A DNA stretch of 64,000 nt, taken from Amycolatopsis circi. GTDB lineage: Bacteria; Actinomycetota; Actinomycetes; Mycobacteriales; Pseudonocardiaceae. How positions within the stretch are numbered: position 1 is the first letter of the stretch; the number at the start of each line of letters is the position of its first letter. The position numbers and the translations under genes are program-made. A model generated the notes under the pieces. That model searched no databases and had not been told where the DNA came from. It was given only the letters and a program-made list of their open reading frames with translations. The DNA is taken from NCBI RefSeq assembly GCF_003385235.1, contig NZ_PQIA01000013.1, forward strand, positions 97,508 to 161,507, given 5' to 3'. Shown one piece after another: positions 16,446-25,846 of the stretch.

Positions 16446-17407
16446 GCGCTTACTCTCCGATCAAGGCGGAAGTAGACCAGGTCGGCGAGGAAGTTCAGCA
16501 GGATCACCGACACCGTCAGGAGCAGGAATCCGCCTTGCACCATCGGGTAGTCGCGCTGGCTGAGCGCGGTGTAGGTGGCCATGCCGATGCCCGGCCAGCT
16601 GAAGATCACCTCGATCAGCACCGCGCCGCCGACGACGTAGCCGAGGTCGAGCGCGATCATGGTGACCATTGGCAGCATCGCGTTCCGCGCTGCGTGCTGC
16701 CAGACGACCCGCCGGTCCGAGAGGCCCTTCGCCCGCGCGGTGAGCACGTAGTCCTCGCCGAGGGTTTCCAGCATCGAGGACCGCACTACCAGCGTGTAGC
16801 CGCCGTATGCGGTGAGGATGAGCGTGATCGTCGGCAGCACCATGTGACTCGCCACGTCGCCGACGTTCTGCCAGAACGGCGGATTGTCGAAGAGGAACAG
16901 GTCCGACATCCCGCCGGCCGGAAGTATCCCAGCGAACAGGATCAGCAATACCAACCCGAGCCACTGGGACGGGAACGAGTACACCAGCGTCGCCACTCCG
17001 GTGTTGAGGTGGTCCAGCGCGGAGTTGCGCCGCCACGCCGCGATCACCCCGGACAGGATGCCGAGCACGATCGCGCCGAGCGTCCCGACGCCGGCCAGCA
17101 GCACGGTGTTCTTGAGGTCCTCGACCAGCAGATGCGTCACTGGCTGCTGGTAGGTGAACGACACCCCGAGGTCACCGTGCAGCAGGTTCTTGAGGTAGAT
17201 CAGGTATTGGTCCCATTTGGACTTGTCGAGTCCAAAGCGGACCATCAGCGCGTGCTGCAGTTCCGGGGTCGCGTGCGGTACCCGGGACAGGTTGGTCACC
17301 GCGTCGCCGGGCAGTACGCGAAAGAGGAAGAAGTTCGCGGTGACAGTGAGAAAGATGGTCACCACAGTGAAAACGCCGCGGCGGAGCAGATAGTCGAGAC
17401 TGCGCAT
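16442..17407 (-). CDS. Opp/Dpp ABC transporter permease (OppB/DppB type)
   Basis: A 321-residue permease with the N-terminal helix and conserved opening of OppB proteins (FFLFRVLPGDAVTNL) and an EAA loop (DYVLTARAKGLSDRRVVWQH). Six transmembrane helices are expected. It lies 4 bp after the binding-protein stop and overlaps the OppC-type gene, in the usual order of peptide importers. Confidence 0.9.
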   Translation of the reverse strand: MRSLDYLLRRGVFTVVTIFLTVTANFFLFRVLPGDAVTNLSRVPHATPELQHALMVRFGLDKSKWDQYLIYLKNLLHGDLGVSFTYQQPVTHLLVEDLKNTVLLAGVGTLGAIVLGILSGVIAAWRRNSALDHLNTGVATLVYSFPSQWLGLVLLILFAGILPAGGMSDLFLFDNPPFWQNVGDVASHMVLPTITLILTAYGGYTLVVRSSMLETLGEDYVLTARAKGLSDRRVVWQHAARNAMLPMVTMIALDLGYVVGGAVLIEVIFSWPGIGMATYTALSQRDYPMVQGGFLLLTVSVILLNFLADLVYFRLDRRVSA

Positions 17408-17411
17408 CGGG

Positions 17412-19064
17412 TCAGCCCGCCTTTCGCACCGACAGCAGCGGGAGCTTCGACTCCGAGGAGAATGAGGCCCCGCCGACCGGGGTCAGGCCGGTCCAGGACG
17501 GAGAGTGCGCCTCGATGGCATCCGGGTAGTCGAGCACCAGCAGCGGACGCTCGCGCGCGGCCAGCTGCTGCATCCGGTTCACGACGTCGTGCCGGTCGGC
17601 GGGGTTCATCGCCTCGCCCTGCTCGCCGTAGAGGCCGTCCCATTCCTTGCTGCAGTAGCCGGTGTCGTTGAGGATGCCCTGACTGGCGCAGGTGAGGTAG
17701 TTGAGCGTGTCGTCCGGGTCGCTGGTGCCGCCGCTCCAGCCCCACATCGTCATCGCGAAGTCCTGCGATTTGTTCGCCATGGCCGCCTCGTTGGCCGCCG
17801 CGTTGTCCAGCAGCCGCGGTTCGAGCCGGATGCCGAGCTGGGCGAAGTCCCCGCGGATGATCTGGAACGAACGCAATCCGGCCCCGCCGTAGGTGTCCTC
17901 GGGCAGGATGATCGGGTAGTCCATCGGATGGTCGCTCGCGATCCGGACTCCGTCCGGGCCGCGCCGGTACCCGGCTTGGTCGAGCAGCCGGTTGGCCAGG
18001 CCGAGGTCGAACGACGGCGGCTTGATCGAGCTGTCCGTCCAGTCCGCGGTGCCGGGCGCGATCACCGCACCGCCTGGTTTGCCGTGGCCGAGCAATGAGG
18101 TCTTCACGATCTCGGCCCGGTTGATCGCGTGATCGAGCGCTTCGCGCAGCAGCGGGTTCGTCAATTCCCGATGTGCCGCTTGCTGTTGCGGGTTCGCGTT
18201 GACGGTGATGCTGTCGAATCGCATCCCTGGCGAGGAAAGCACCTTGAACCCGGAAGCTTCGAGATTGCCGACCGAGGTGGCTGGCACGCTTTGCACGGCA
18301 TCGAGCTGGTGGCTCTTCAACGCGGTGATCATCGCGTCGTCGGTGCTGAAGAACTGGATGCCGAACCCGGCGATGTGCGGTTTCGGGCCGTAGTAAGCGG
18401 GATTCCGCTTGAACAGTGCGATCTGTTTAGGCTGGTGTTTGACCAGGACGAACGGGCCGCCGGACACGATGGGCGCGGTGTTCGGGAACGTGGTCAGCGC
18501 GTCGCCGTTGCCTTCGGTGTACTTCTGCCAGAGGTGCCGCGGCAGGATCGGGACGCTCATCAGTCTGCTTAGGACATTCGACACCGGGTTGGCGTAGTGC
18601 AGCACCACGGTGTTCGCGTCGGGTGCGGTCGCGCTGTCGAGGTTGACCACGTAGTTGGCGAGACCCGCCGTCGGACCGTCCTGGAATTTCGCGATCGTGC
18701 TGAGGGTCCACGCGACATCAGCGGCGGTGAGCGGTTCGCCGTCGGACCACTTGGCTCCGGCATGGGTGTGGAAGGTCCAGGTTTGGCCGTCCTCGGAGGT
18801 GGTCCAGTCCGTGGCGAATTCGGGGACGTACTTGTCGTTCGGATCGAGCTGGACCAGGGTCGGGTAAATCTGCTCGAACACCGAAAAAGTCATGCTGACC
18901 ACGGAAACGAACGGGTTCAGCGAATCGATCGGCTGGTTGGCGCCGAAGCGGAAGACGCCGCCGTCGGCGGTCTCGCTCTCGGCCTGGCCGCACGCGGTGA
19001 CGCCGCCGGCGGCCAGCACCGCGGCCAGCAGCGCCGCTGCCGCGCGGCGGAAACGGTTTCTCAT
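17412..19064 (-). CDS. peptide-binding lipoprotein of the Opp/Dpp importer (SBP_bac_5 family)
   Basis: A 550-residue extracellular substrate-binding lipoprotein. The signal peptide ends in the lipobox VTAC with the lipidated cysteine at position 25. The mature part has the SBP_bac_5 pattern with TWTFHTHAGAKWSDGEPLTA, the classic signature of dipeptide/oligopeptide-binding proteins. ATG 19064 is preferred over TTG 19067. It stands between a serine hydrolase gene (10 bp upstream) and the permease genes (4 bp downstream), so the importer is probably fed with products of that hydrolase. Ligand specificity cannot be derived. Confidence 0.9.
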   Translation of the reverse strand: MRNRFRRAAAALLAAVLAAGGVTACGQAESETADGGVFRFGANQPIDSLNPFVSVVSMTFSVFEQIYPTLVQLDPNDKYVPEFATDWTTSEDGQTWTFHTHAGAKWSDGEPLTAADVAWTLSTIAKFQDGPTAGLANYVVNLDSATAPDANTVVLHYANPVSNVLSRLMSVPILPRHLWQKYTEGNGDALTTFPNTAPIVSGGPFVLVKHQPKQIALFKRNPAYYGPKPHIAGFGIQFFSTDDAMITALKSHQLDAVQSVPATSVGNLEASGFKVLSSPGMRFDSITVNANPQQQAAHRELTNPLLREALDHAINRAEIVKTSLLGHGKPGGAVIAPGTADWTDSSIKPPSFDLGLANRLLDQAGYRRGPDGVRIASDHPMDYPIILPEDTYGGAGLRSFQIIRGDFAQLGIRLEPRLLDNAAANEAAMANKSQDFAMTMWGWSGGTSDPDDTLNYLTCASQGILNDTGYCSKEWDGLYGEQGEAMNPADRHDVVNRMQQLAARERPLLVLDYPDAIEAHSPSWTGLTPVGGASFSSESKLPLLSVRKAG

Positions 19065-19074
19065 CAAGGGCCGC

Positions 19075-20418
19075 CTAGGGCGTGAAGGTGCGGTAGAGCG
19101 GGCATCCGGAGTAGTCGGCGCGGACCGCGACCCCGTCGAGCACGACGTCGAACTTCAGCCGCTCCGGAAGTCGTTCGTCCTCGCCTACGCGGAAAGACCC
19201 GTCCGGGAGCGGGATCAGTTCCTCCGGCGGTCCACCGGTGATCGACACCCACAGCCGGTTGTCGTGGGCATAGACGTGCAAATTGGACAGCCATGGGTTG
19301 TGGCAGCGGTAGTGTCCGACGATCTCGGCCCATCGTGCAGGCGGGTCTTCCGGCGTCGGCAGGGCCGGACGCTTCCGTTCTGGCGGCGCGAATTCCGGCA
19401 CCGGCTCGCTGTTGCGGGCGGCTCGGGTCGCGGCGATGAGGTGGACGACGGTCTCCTGCCACGGGCCGGTGCCGTTGGCCAGCACGACGGCCCCGATTCC
19501 GGCGTCGACGTCGCACGCGATCGCCGCGTAGTAGCCGCTCATGCCGCCGGTGTGCCAGACGTGCGGACGCCCGTCGAACTCGCCGATCATCATGCCGAGG
19601 CCGTACGAGCAGCCTTCCTCTTCGATCCGGATCGCGGGAGTGCAGAGGTCGCTTACGGTTGATCCGCCGCTCAGCAGCAGGCGCAGCCACGCGGTCAGGT
19701 CGCGCGCGGTCGAGACAACGCTGCCGTCCGCGGTGGCGGTTTCGATCCAGGTGGCCGGGACGACGCCGTCCTCGCGGACCGGGACGCGGTCGTCGTAGCG
19801 CGGTTCGTATCCGACGGCACTGCGGGCTCGTATCTCATGGGTGATCGCTGGTATGGCAGCTGGCATCCCCAGTTCGACCAGGAAGTCGCCCAGAAGTTCC
19901 TGATACGGCCGTTGGTATATCGCTTCCAGCACCAGCCCGAGCGCCTTGTAGCCGGAGTTCGAGTAGTGGAACCAGGTCCCCGGCGGCGTCGTGGCTTCGG
20001 TGTCGCGCAGTGCCCACACCTCGAAGGCGGAGTCACCGGAGACGTCAGTGCCCGCGACGATCCCGGCGGTATGCGACATCAGGTGGCGCACGGTGATCGG
20101 CGCGTGCGCGGAACGGACGGAAAACCACGGCAGGTAGTCGGTCACCGGTCGGTCCAGGTCGACCAGCCCGGCGTCGCCCGCCCGCAGCAGCAGCGCGGAC
20201 GTCATGCCTTTGGAGATCGAACCGATCTGGAACAGCGTGTCCTCGGACGTCGGCTTGGCGGCGGCCAGATCGGCGTGTCCGAACGCACCGGACGCGAGGA
20301 TCCCGTCGCGGCCGGTGACCGCCATCGAGAGCCCGACAGCGAAAGACTTCTCGTGCAACGCGGTGCGACAGGCCTGGTAAAGCGTCTCGTCCACGGCCTG
20401 GGGCTGGGGCGGCGTCAT
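19075..20418 (-). CDS. serine hydrolase (beta-lactamase / D-aminopeptidase family)
   Basis: A 447-residue protein without an obvious signal peptide. The beta-lactamase domain holds S67-I-S-K70 (QIGSISKGMTS), the tyrosine motif YSN (FHYSNSGYK) and HTGG (WHTGGMSGYYA); a ~100-residue C-terminal beta domain follows. Such two-part enzymes include D-aminopeptidases and esterases of the DAP/PbpX type. ATG 20418 has GGAGG about 13 bp upstream. It is the first gene of an operon continuing through the peptide importer to the amidohydrolase, which suggests hydrolysis of peptides or acyl-amino acids containing D-residues. Substrate is inferred from context. Confidence 0.85.
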   Translation of the reverse strand: MTPPQPQAVDETLYQACRTALHEKSFAVGLSMAVTGRDGILASGAFGHADLAAAKPTSEDTLFQIGSISKGMTSALLLRAGDAGLVDLDRPVTDYLPWFSVRSAHAPITVRHLMSHTAGIVAGTDVSGDSAFEVWALRDTEATTPPGTWFHYSNSGYKALGLVLEAIYQRPYQELLGDFLVELGMPAAIPAITHEIRARSAVGYEPRYDDRVPVREDGVVPATWIETATADGSVVSTARDLTAWLRLLLSGGSTVSDLCTPAIRIEEEGCSYGLGMMIGEFDGRPHVWHTGGMSGYYAAIACDVDAGIGAVVLANGTGPWQETVVHLIAATRAARNSEPVPEFAPPERKRPALPTPEDPPARWAEIVGHYRCHNPWLSNLHVYAHDNRLWVSITGGPPEELIPLPDGSFRVGEDERLPERLKFDVVLDGVAVRADYSGCPLYRTFTP

Positions 20419-20554
20419 CTGCTGGAACCTCCGGGACCTCGGTGTCCCGACCACGGCGGGTCGATGGGCGCCAGTATCGATCCCGCCGGATCGCGGCAGC
20501 CTTGGACGAGAGCCCAGAGATTCGGCCCCGGCCTTGTGCCGGTCGCCAAAGCAG

Positions 20555-20590
20555 TGCCCGGACCGCCCGCACAAGGCGGCGGCCCGGGCA
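20555..20590 (-). terminator. probable terminator of the GH92 gene
   Basis: A G+C-rich imperfect hairpin (GCCCGGACCGCC at 20556-20567 against GGCGGCGGCCCGGGC) lies immediately after the GH92 stop at 20601. The rest of 20419-20600 must hold the promoter of the serine-hydrolase/Opp operon; I see no clear operator there. Confidence 0.5.
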
Positions 20591-20600
20591 TCCAGTCAGG

Positions 20601-23186
20601 TCAGCGGGGCAGCGCCCACTTCTGCGCGGGGCTGTTGTTGCAGGTGTAGAGCTGCAGCTGGGTGAATTCCTTGGTGCTGCTGTTCGGATCGTCGAGGCAG
20701 AGGCCGGAGTGCGGGTTCCGCAGCGAACCGTTGTCCTCGACCCACTGCTGGGCGCCGGTGTTGTTGCAGGTGTAGAGCTGGATGCGGGTGCCGTTCGTGG
20801 TGCCGGAATTGTCGGCGTCGAGGCACTTGCCGTGGACGCGCAGCGTGTGGTCGGTGCCGATCACCCAGTCCTGCGCGTACGTCGAATCGCAGCCGTAGAG
20901 CTGGATCGGGTTGCCGTCAGTGACCTTCGAGAACGCGTTGTCGATGCACAGGCTCGACGACACTCCGGCGACGATCGGGCCGACACGCGGGCTCGCCGGG
21001 GCCGGGCTGTCTCCGGGGTAGGACGGCGGCGCGGCCGTCGGATCCGCCGCCCACGCTTTGTTGGCCGTGGTGCCGAGGGTGAAGCTGAGCGTGCCGCCAT
21101 TGCTGATGTCCGGTGCGTACGCCTTGCTCCAGGCCGTGCCATTCCACGACGCGTCCTGGACGTACGGCGCGTTGTCCGCCGCGCCGTTGCCGTTGACGGT
21201 GAGGGTCTTGCCGGACGGGAGCGTGACGACGGCTTGGCTGAAGACCGGCGAGCCCAGCGCGAGGTCGGCGGTGCCCGGGGTTTCCGGGAACATGCCGAGC
21301 GCGGACCAGACATACCAGGCGCTCATGGTGCCGAGGTCGTCGTTGCCGCCGCCGAGACCGTCCGGGGTGTTGTGCCAGATCTTGCCCTGGATCGCCCGGA
21401 CCGTTTCCTGCGTCCGGTACGGCGCGCCGGTGTAGTCGTACTCCCAGGGCAGTTCGATGCTGGGCTCGTTGCCCATCCAGGCGAGGCCGTCGGCCCCGTC
21501 GAAGGTGCGCAGGACGTTGTCCAGGTAGTGGTTCATCACGGTCGGGCCGCCCTTGGCGCGGGTCAGTCCGGCCAGGTCGAACGGCACCATGCCGGTGTAG
21601 ATGAACGACGTGCCCTCGACCATGCTCTTGCCGTTCGTCGGGTCGAAGTCGAGCGGCCAGTTGCCGTCGGCGTTGCGGGCCTGGACGAAACCGGACTGCG
21701 GGTTGAGCAGGTTGCGCCAGTTCTGCGCGCGATTGCGGTATGTGCGCTGGTTTGCGGTGTCGCCGAGTGCGCCGGCGAAGGCGGACAGGGCGAAGTCGGC
21801 GGTGTTGTATTCCAAAGTGGTCGCTGCGGGACCGTAAGCGTTGCAGCAGCCGAAGTTTCCGTCGTGCGGGAGGTAGCCGAGACTGTCGAGGTAATTCAGG
21901 CCCGGGCGGTTGTTGTTCGGTTTAGCCGCTTCGGCGACGAGGCCCTTGAGGGCGTCGGCGGTGTCGAAGTCGCGGGCACCGAAGGCGTAGTAGTCGGCGA
22001 CGATGGCTGCGGCGGGATCGCCGACCATGACGTACGACTCGCCGTTGTTTTCCGACCACTTGGGGAAGATCCCGGTCTGGCGGTAATCGTCCACCATGGA
22101 CTGTGCGGTGTCGGACGCGACCTTCGGCGCCAGCAGCGCTTCCAGCTGCGCCTGGGCGCGATAGATATCCCAACCTGAGTAGTTGGCATACACCGCGTCG
22201 TGTCCCGCGTCGACAGTGTGCGTTTTGCCGTCGAAACCGGGGTATTGACGGTTGACGTCGCTGAGCACGTTGGGATGCAGCAGCGAGTGGTACAGCGCGG
22301 TGTAGAACATCGTTTGCTGGTCCGACGTTCCACCGGTGATCTTGATCTTGCCGAGTTGGTCGTTCCACGCTTGCGCGGTGGCGGCACGGGTGCCGTCGAA
22401 GTCCCAGCCGGGGTTCTCCGCGGTCCGGTTCGCGACCGCGTTGGCTGCCGACACGTAGCTCACGCCGACTTTCGCCTGCACCATCTGGTTTCCGGTGGTG
22501 TCGAAGGTGACCGAACGGCTGCCGCCGCTTGCGAACGGACGGTCGAAGAGCAGGTCGAAGTAGACGGTGTAGCTGTTGGCCGCGCCGCAGAACGCGCCGC
22601 TGGTGACCTGCCCGCGCACCTCGGTGTTCGACACGACGGAGAACTGCGCGTTGCTGGGCCGGTTCTGGCTTCCGTCCACTTTGAACACGAGGTTCGACTG
22701 ATTTCCGGCGGGAAAGGTGAACCGGCCCATGCCGCTGCGGGTGGTGGCGGTCAGTTCGGTGTTGACGCCGTTGTCGAGCTTGACTCGGTAATACCCGGCG
22801 GACGCGGATTCGTTGCTGTGCTGGAAGTTTACGTTCGCGGACGGGTTCACTCCGCCGACGGTCGGGAGGATCGGCAGGTCGCCCGCCGCGCCGCAGCCGG
22901 GGCCCGCGATGTGGGTCAGGCTGAACCCGGTGATCGTCGAATCGTGGTACTCGTAGCCTCCGCCGGGCGGCCGGGAAGTGGTGTCCGGACTCCATTGGAC
23001 CATTCCGAACGGGGCGTCCGCGCCGGGAAAATCGTTGGCCTGATTAGTGGTTCCGACGAATGGGTTGACCAGACTGGCCGGATCGGCTGCCGCACGCGGT
23101 CCGGCCGCTTGAGCTGGTCCGGAACACAATCCGGCGACGGTAACGGCCGTTGCCAGCGCGCAGCTCACTCTCGCTCGAACTTTCAT
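20601..23186 (-). CDS. secreted GH92 alpha-mannosidase with C-terminal ricin-type lectin domain
   Basis: An 861-residue secreted enzyme. The signal peptide ends near residue 28. Residues ~38-720 are a glycoside hydrolase family 92 domain, recognised by VNPFVGTTNQANDFPGADAP near the start and MGNEPSIELPWEY near the C-terminal part. GH92 enzymes are Ca2+-dependent exo-alpha-mannosidases, mostly alpha-1,2, acting on N-glycans or fungal mannan. A ~125-residue ricin B-type lectin domain follows, with three repeats each carrying a QLY and a QxW motif. ATG 23186 has AAAAGGA at a good distance; GTG 23189 would add one residue. The likely role is extracellular degradation of fungal or yeast glycoprotein. 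Confidence 0.92.
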   Translation of the reverse strand: MKVRARVSCALATAVTVAGLCSGPAQAAGPRAAADPASLVNPFVGTTNQANDFPGADAPFGMVQWSPDTTSRPPGGGYEYHDSTITGFSLTHIAGPGCGAAGDLPILPTVGGVNPSANVNFQHSNESASAGYYRVKLDNGVNTELTATTRSGMGRFTFPAGNQSNLVFKVDGSQNRPSNAQFSVVSNTEVRGQVTSGAFCGAANSYTVYFDLLFDRPFASGGSRSVTFDTTGNQMVQAKVGVSYVSAANAVANRTAENPGWDFDGTRAATAQAWNDQLGKIKITGGTSDQQTMFYTALYHSLLHPNVLSDVNRQYPGFDGKTHTVDAGHDAVYANYSGWDIYRAQAQLEALLAPKVASDTAQSMVDDYRQTGIFPKWSENNGESYVMVGDPAAAIVADYYAFGARDFDTADALKGLVAEAAKPNNNRPGLNYLDSLGYLPHDGNFGCCNAYGPAATTLEYNTADFALSAFAGALGDTANQRTYRNRAQNWRNLLNPQSGFVQARNADGNWPLDFDPTNGKSMVEGTSFIYTGMVPFDLAGLTRAKGGPTVMNHYLDNVLRTFDGADGLAWMGNEPSIELPWEYDYTGAPYRTQETVRAIQGKIWHNTPDGLGGGNDDLGTMSAWYVWSALGMFPETPGTADLALGSPVFSQAVVTLPSGKTLTVNGNGAADNAPYVQDASWNGTAWSKAYAPDISNGGTLSFTLGTTANKAWAADPTAAPPSYPGDSPAPASPRVGPIVAGVSSSLCIDNAFSKVTDGNPIQLYGCDSTYAQDWVIGTDHTLRVHGKCLDADNSGTTNGTRIQLYTCNNTGAQQWVEDNGSLRNPHSGLCLDDPNSSTKEFTQLQLYTCNNSPAQKWALPR

Positions 23187-23213
23187 CACGCGTCCTTTTC
23201 AGTCGGGTTTTGT

Positions 23214-24746
23214 TCAGCTGATCGGCACACCGCTGGCGACCCGGCCGCGATCGATCCAGCTGCCGTGTCCGTCGCCGCCTTCCCATGAATAGACGGAAGC
23301 AGCATTGGCGGATTTGTCGACGAGCAGGTAATCGGCATTGCCGCCGCCAGTGAAATCGGCGAAGGCGACGGCACTGGAATCCGTGGTGACGCCGGTGGCC
23401 ACCTGGCCTCGCGAATACCAACCGCCTTGCTCGTCGCCGCCGCGATTGAAGAACGCGTTGACCGCACCGCCCGGGGCGATCGTCACGTAGTCGGCCCGGC
23501 CGTCGCCGTCGAAGTCGGCGAAGCGCACGCTGCTGACGTCGGTGGTCGTGCCGCCGGCGACCTGGCCTCGGCCGAGCCAGCCGCCGCGACCGTCGCCGCC
23601 GCGGTTGAGATAGGCGGTGACCGCGCCGTTCTGCCCGATGGTCAGGTAATCGGCGCGCCCGTCACCGTCGAAGTCCGCGAACCAGACGCGGCTCGGATCG
23701 GCGGTGGTGCCAGTCGCGACCTGGCCCAGCGACTGCCAGCCGCCGTGGCCGTCCCCGCCGCGGTTGAGGTAGACGATCACCGCACCGTTCGGTTCGAGCA
23801 GGAGGTAATCGGCGCGGCCGTCACCGTCGAAATCGGCGAACCGGACTCGCGCCGGGTCTGTGGTGAGCCCGGTAGCGATTTGGCCGAGCGGCTGCCAGCC
23901 GCCGTGGCCATCGCCGCCGCGATTCAGATAAACGCTGACCGCGCCGTTCTGCGCGACAGTCAGGTAATCCGCGCGTCCGTCGCCATCGAAATCAGCCCAG
24001 CGGACTTTTCCGGTACCGCCGGATTCAGTTCCGGCACCGAGCGGCGGATGGCCAGTGAACAAGCCCTCGGTGTACGCCTGGCTGAGCGCGCCGGAAAAAC
24101 TATCCGCCATTCGTCGGTACCCGGCATCGTTCGGATGCAGGTGGTCGACCATTTCCCCGGAAGTGAGCGCAGGTGGCTCGACGTAGCGGAATCGGTGCCC
24201 TGCTTGGGTTTCATCGGCTTCGAAGCCGCGCGCGACGAAATTGAACGCTGCGACCCGGCTTTCCAATCCTGCCGACGTCGGGATCAAACCCAGCAGCAGG
24301 ACGGCGACGTTCGGCCGGTCGGCGTAAATCCGGTCGAGCAAGGTGTGCAGGCGAGCCGGTGCGTTGGCGACGTCGATGCCTCGGTCGAGGTCGTTGATGC
24401 CGAGGTGCAGCAGCACGACGTCCGGCCGGTCGAACTCGAGCCAGCCGTCGATGCCCGCGGCGACCTGGTCGATCGTGTAGCCGCTGTGGCCCTCGTTGGC
24501 CGGATCGGGCAGGCTGCCGTTGGTCTGAGTGCCGACAAACCGAGGCGAGTAACGGGATTCTCCGGACAGCATTGTCCACAGTGGAGCCCTGTACGACGAC
24601 ACGGTGGCGCTGCCCGCTCCGGCGGTGATCGAATCGCCGAGCGGCATGATCCGCACCGCTTGGCCGAGCGGTGCCGCTTCGGCGGACTGCGTCGGCACCG
24701 CGGCGGCCGCGAGCACTAGGGCAGCGAGAAATCGACGAAGCAGCAT
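23214..24746 (-). CDS. secreted SGNH/GDSL hydrolase with five FG-GAP repeats
   Basis: A 510-residue secreted protein. The signal peptide (1-25) is followed by an SGNH esterase domain with the nucleophile S39 in LGDSITAG, block III HLGINDL and the catalytic D-x-x-H in VDHLHPND. Residues ~245-510 are five repeats of about 53 residues with the FG-GAP/VCBS core FADFDGDGRADYL. These form a propeller-like substrate-binding module with Ca2+ loops. The repeats are visible in the DNA at about 159-bp period (23255-24005), with the last copy most diverged (DFTGGGNADY). GGAGG precedes ATG 24746. It lies 27 bp upstream of the GH92 gene, so both may be cotranscribed; deacetylation of a polysaccharide is plausible. 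Confidence 0.88.
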   Translation of the reverse strand: MLLRRFLAALVLAAAAVPTQSAEAAPLGQAVRIMPLGDSITAGAGSATVSSYRAPLWTMLSGESRYSPRFVGTQTNGSLPDPANEGHSGYTIDQVAAGIDGWLEFDRPDVVLLHLGINDLDRGIDVANAPARLHTLLDRIYADRPNVAVLLLGLIPTSAGLESRVAAFNFVARGFEADETQAGHRFRYVEPPALTSGEMVDHLHPNDAGYRRMADSFSGALSQAYTEGLFTGHPPLGAGTESGGTGKVRWADFDGDGRADYLTVAQNGAVSVYLNRGGDGHGGWQPLGQIATGLTTDPARVRFADFDGDGRADYLLLEPNGAVIVYLNRGGDGHGGWQSLGQVATGTTADPSRVWFADFDGDGRADYLTIGQNGAVTAYLNRGGDGRGGWLGRGQVAGGTTTDVSSVRFADFDGDGRADYVTIAPGGAVNAFFNRGGDEQGGWYSRGQVATGVTTDSSAVAFADFTGGGNADYLLVDKSANAASVYSWEGGDGHGSWIDRGRVASGVPIS

Positions 24747-24841
24747 GGCAGCTTCCTCCGGCACGGCAAAGCGGACGGAACCCGTTCAGGCGAGCGATGC
24801 GAGTCCGGAACCGGGGTTGCGCTCCGGCGACGAGACCATGG

Positions 24842-25737
24842 TCAGCCCGCGATGACAACCATGTCAACGGACTGGTCCAGACATGTCTTTGTCAGAAAAT
24901 CCCGGCCGCGGGAAGCCGTTCGGAATTCGGTGCGAAACACCCGAAGGAAGTCCGCCGTCCAGCGGAATCGGCTCACCATCCGGGGGAACCGGCGCACCTG
25001 AGGATCCGGGACCTGGTCGTACGCCTTCAACACCGCTTCGGACCCGCGCGGCCGCAGAACAGGGTTCCAACGTGGGATATCAGACTCGGCCCGGATCGCC
25101 GTCCAGTAGGCCGGGCAGGGATACCAGCGCGGCGGCAACACTTTTTTCAGCACCTGGGTGGCTCGGGCGGTCAGCGCACCGGACGGGAAATGCCCGGTCA
25201 ACCGGTGCAGCAACTAAGATACCTCTGCCTCCCGCAGATACCTCAGCAGTCCCTCGGCGAGGATCAGAGTCGGCCGATCGGCCGGAATCTCGTCCAGCCA
25301 CCCGGAATCGGTCACCGACGCGGCGATCGTCCGGTAGCCGTCGTCGGCGGAGTACAGCTTCCGGCGAAGCGCGATGACGTCCGGCAGGTCGACGTCGAAC
25401 CACCGCACGCCGGACGGCGGATCGAGCCGGAATGCGCGGCTGTCCATCCCGCAGGCCCGCTGCAGCACGGTCGCCTTCGGGTGCTAGTGCAGGAATTCCG
25501 TCGCCCACGTGTCGAACTGCCACGCCCGCAACGCGACTCCGGACCGGCCGCGGCCCGCCCGCGGACGATGGAAGCCTTGTCGAGCTTCGCCCAGTCGTAG
25601 TCGATCCGCTCGACCGCCTCGCCCGCAAGCCGGTCGCCGAGGATGGGCTGCGAATCCCGCGCGTCCAGTGCGCGGAGGAACAGCGTCACGAGCATCGTTG
25701 ACTGCACACCAGTGAGATCCACCCGCCCCGTAGTCAC
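24842..25737 (-). pseudogene. decayed SAM-dependent methyltransferase (leucine carboxyl methyltransferase-like)
   Basis: Remains of a ~295-residue class I methyltransferase of the PPM1/LCM family. The N-terminus is intact from GTG 25737 (TGVQSTMLVTLFLRALDARD). The frame shifts in a G+C run near 25545-25565. After it come an in-frame TAG at 25484-25486 (between FLH and HPKATVLQ), the SAM-binding region (RACGMDSRAFRLDPP, DVDLPDVIALRR), a second TAG at 25214-25216 and the intact tail to 24842. Three lesions in a recognisable gene indicate loss of function. Family members methylate small metabolites or protein termini; nothing here shows the former target. Confidence 0.85.
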
Positions 25738-25846
25738 CAGTGAGGGCTTACGGGGATCTGTCCTTTGCGGAATGCGCGGAACGGTCCCGAAATCCGCTAG
25801 CCGAGGTCCTAGTGCAGCTATCCCCGGCGACCGTAACGTCCTCACC

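Noticed and set aside
23255..24005. Regular ~159-bp DNA repeats that might suggest a repeat array or CRISPR-like locus
   Set aside because: They encode in-frame FG-GAP protein repeats of the SGNH hydrolase; no short repeat/spacer structure exists.
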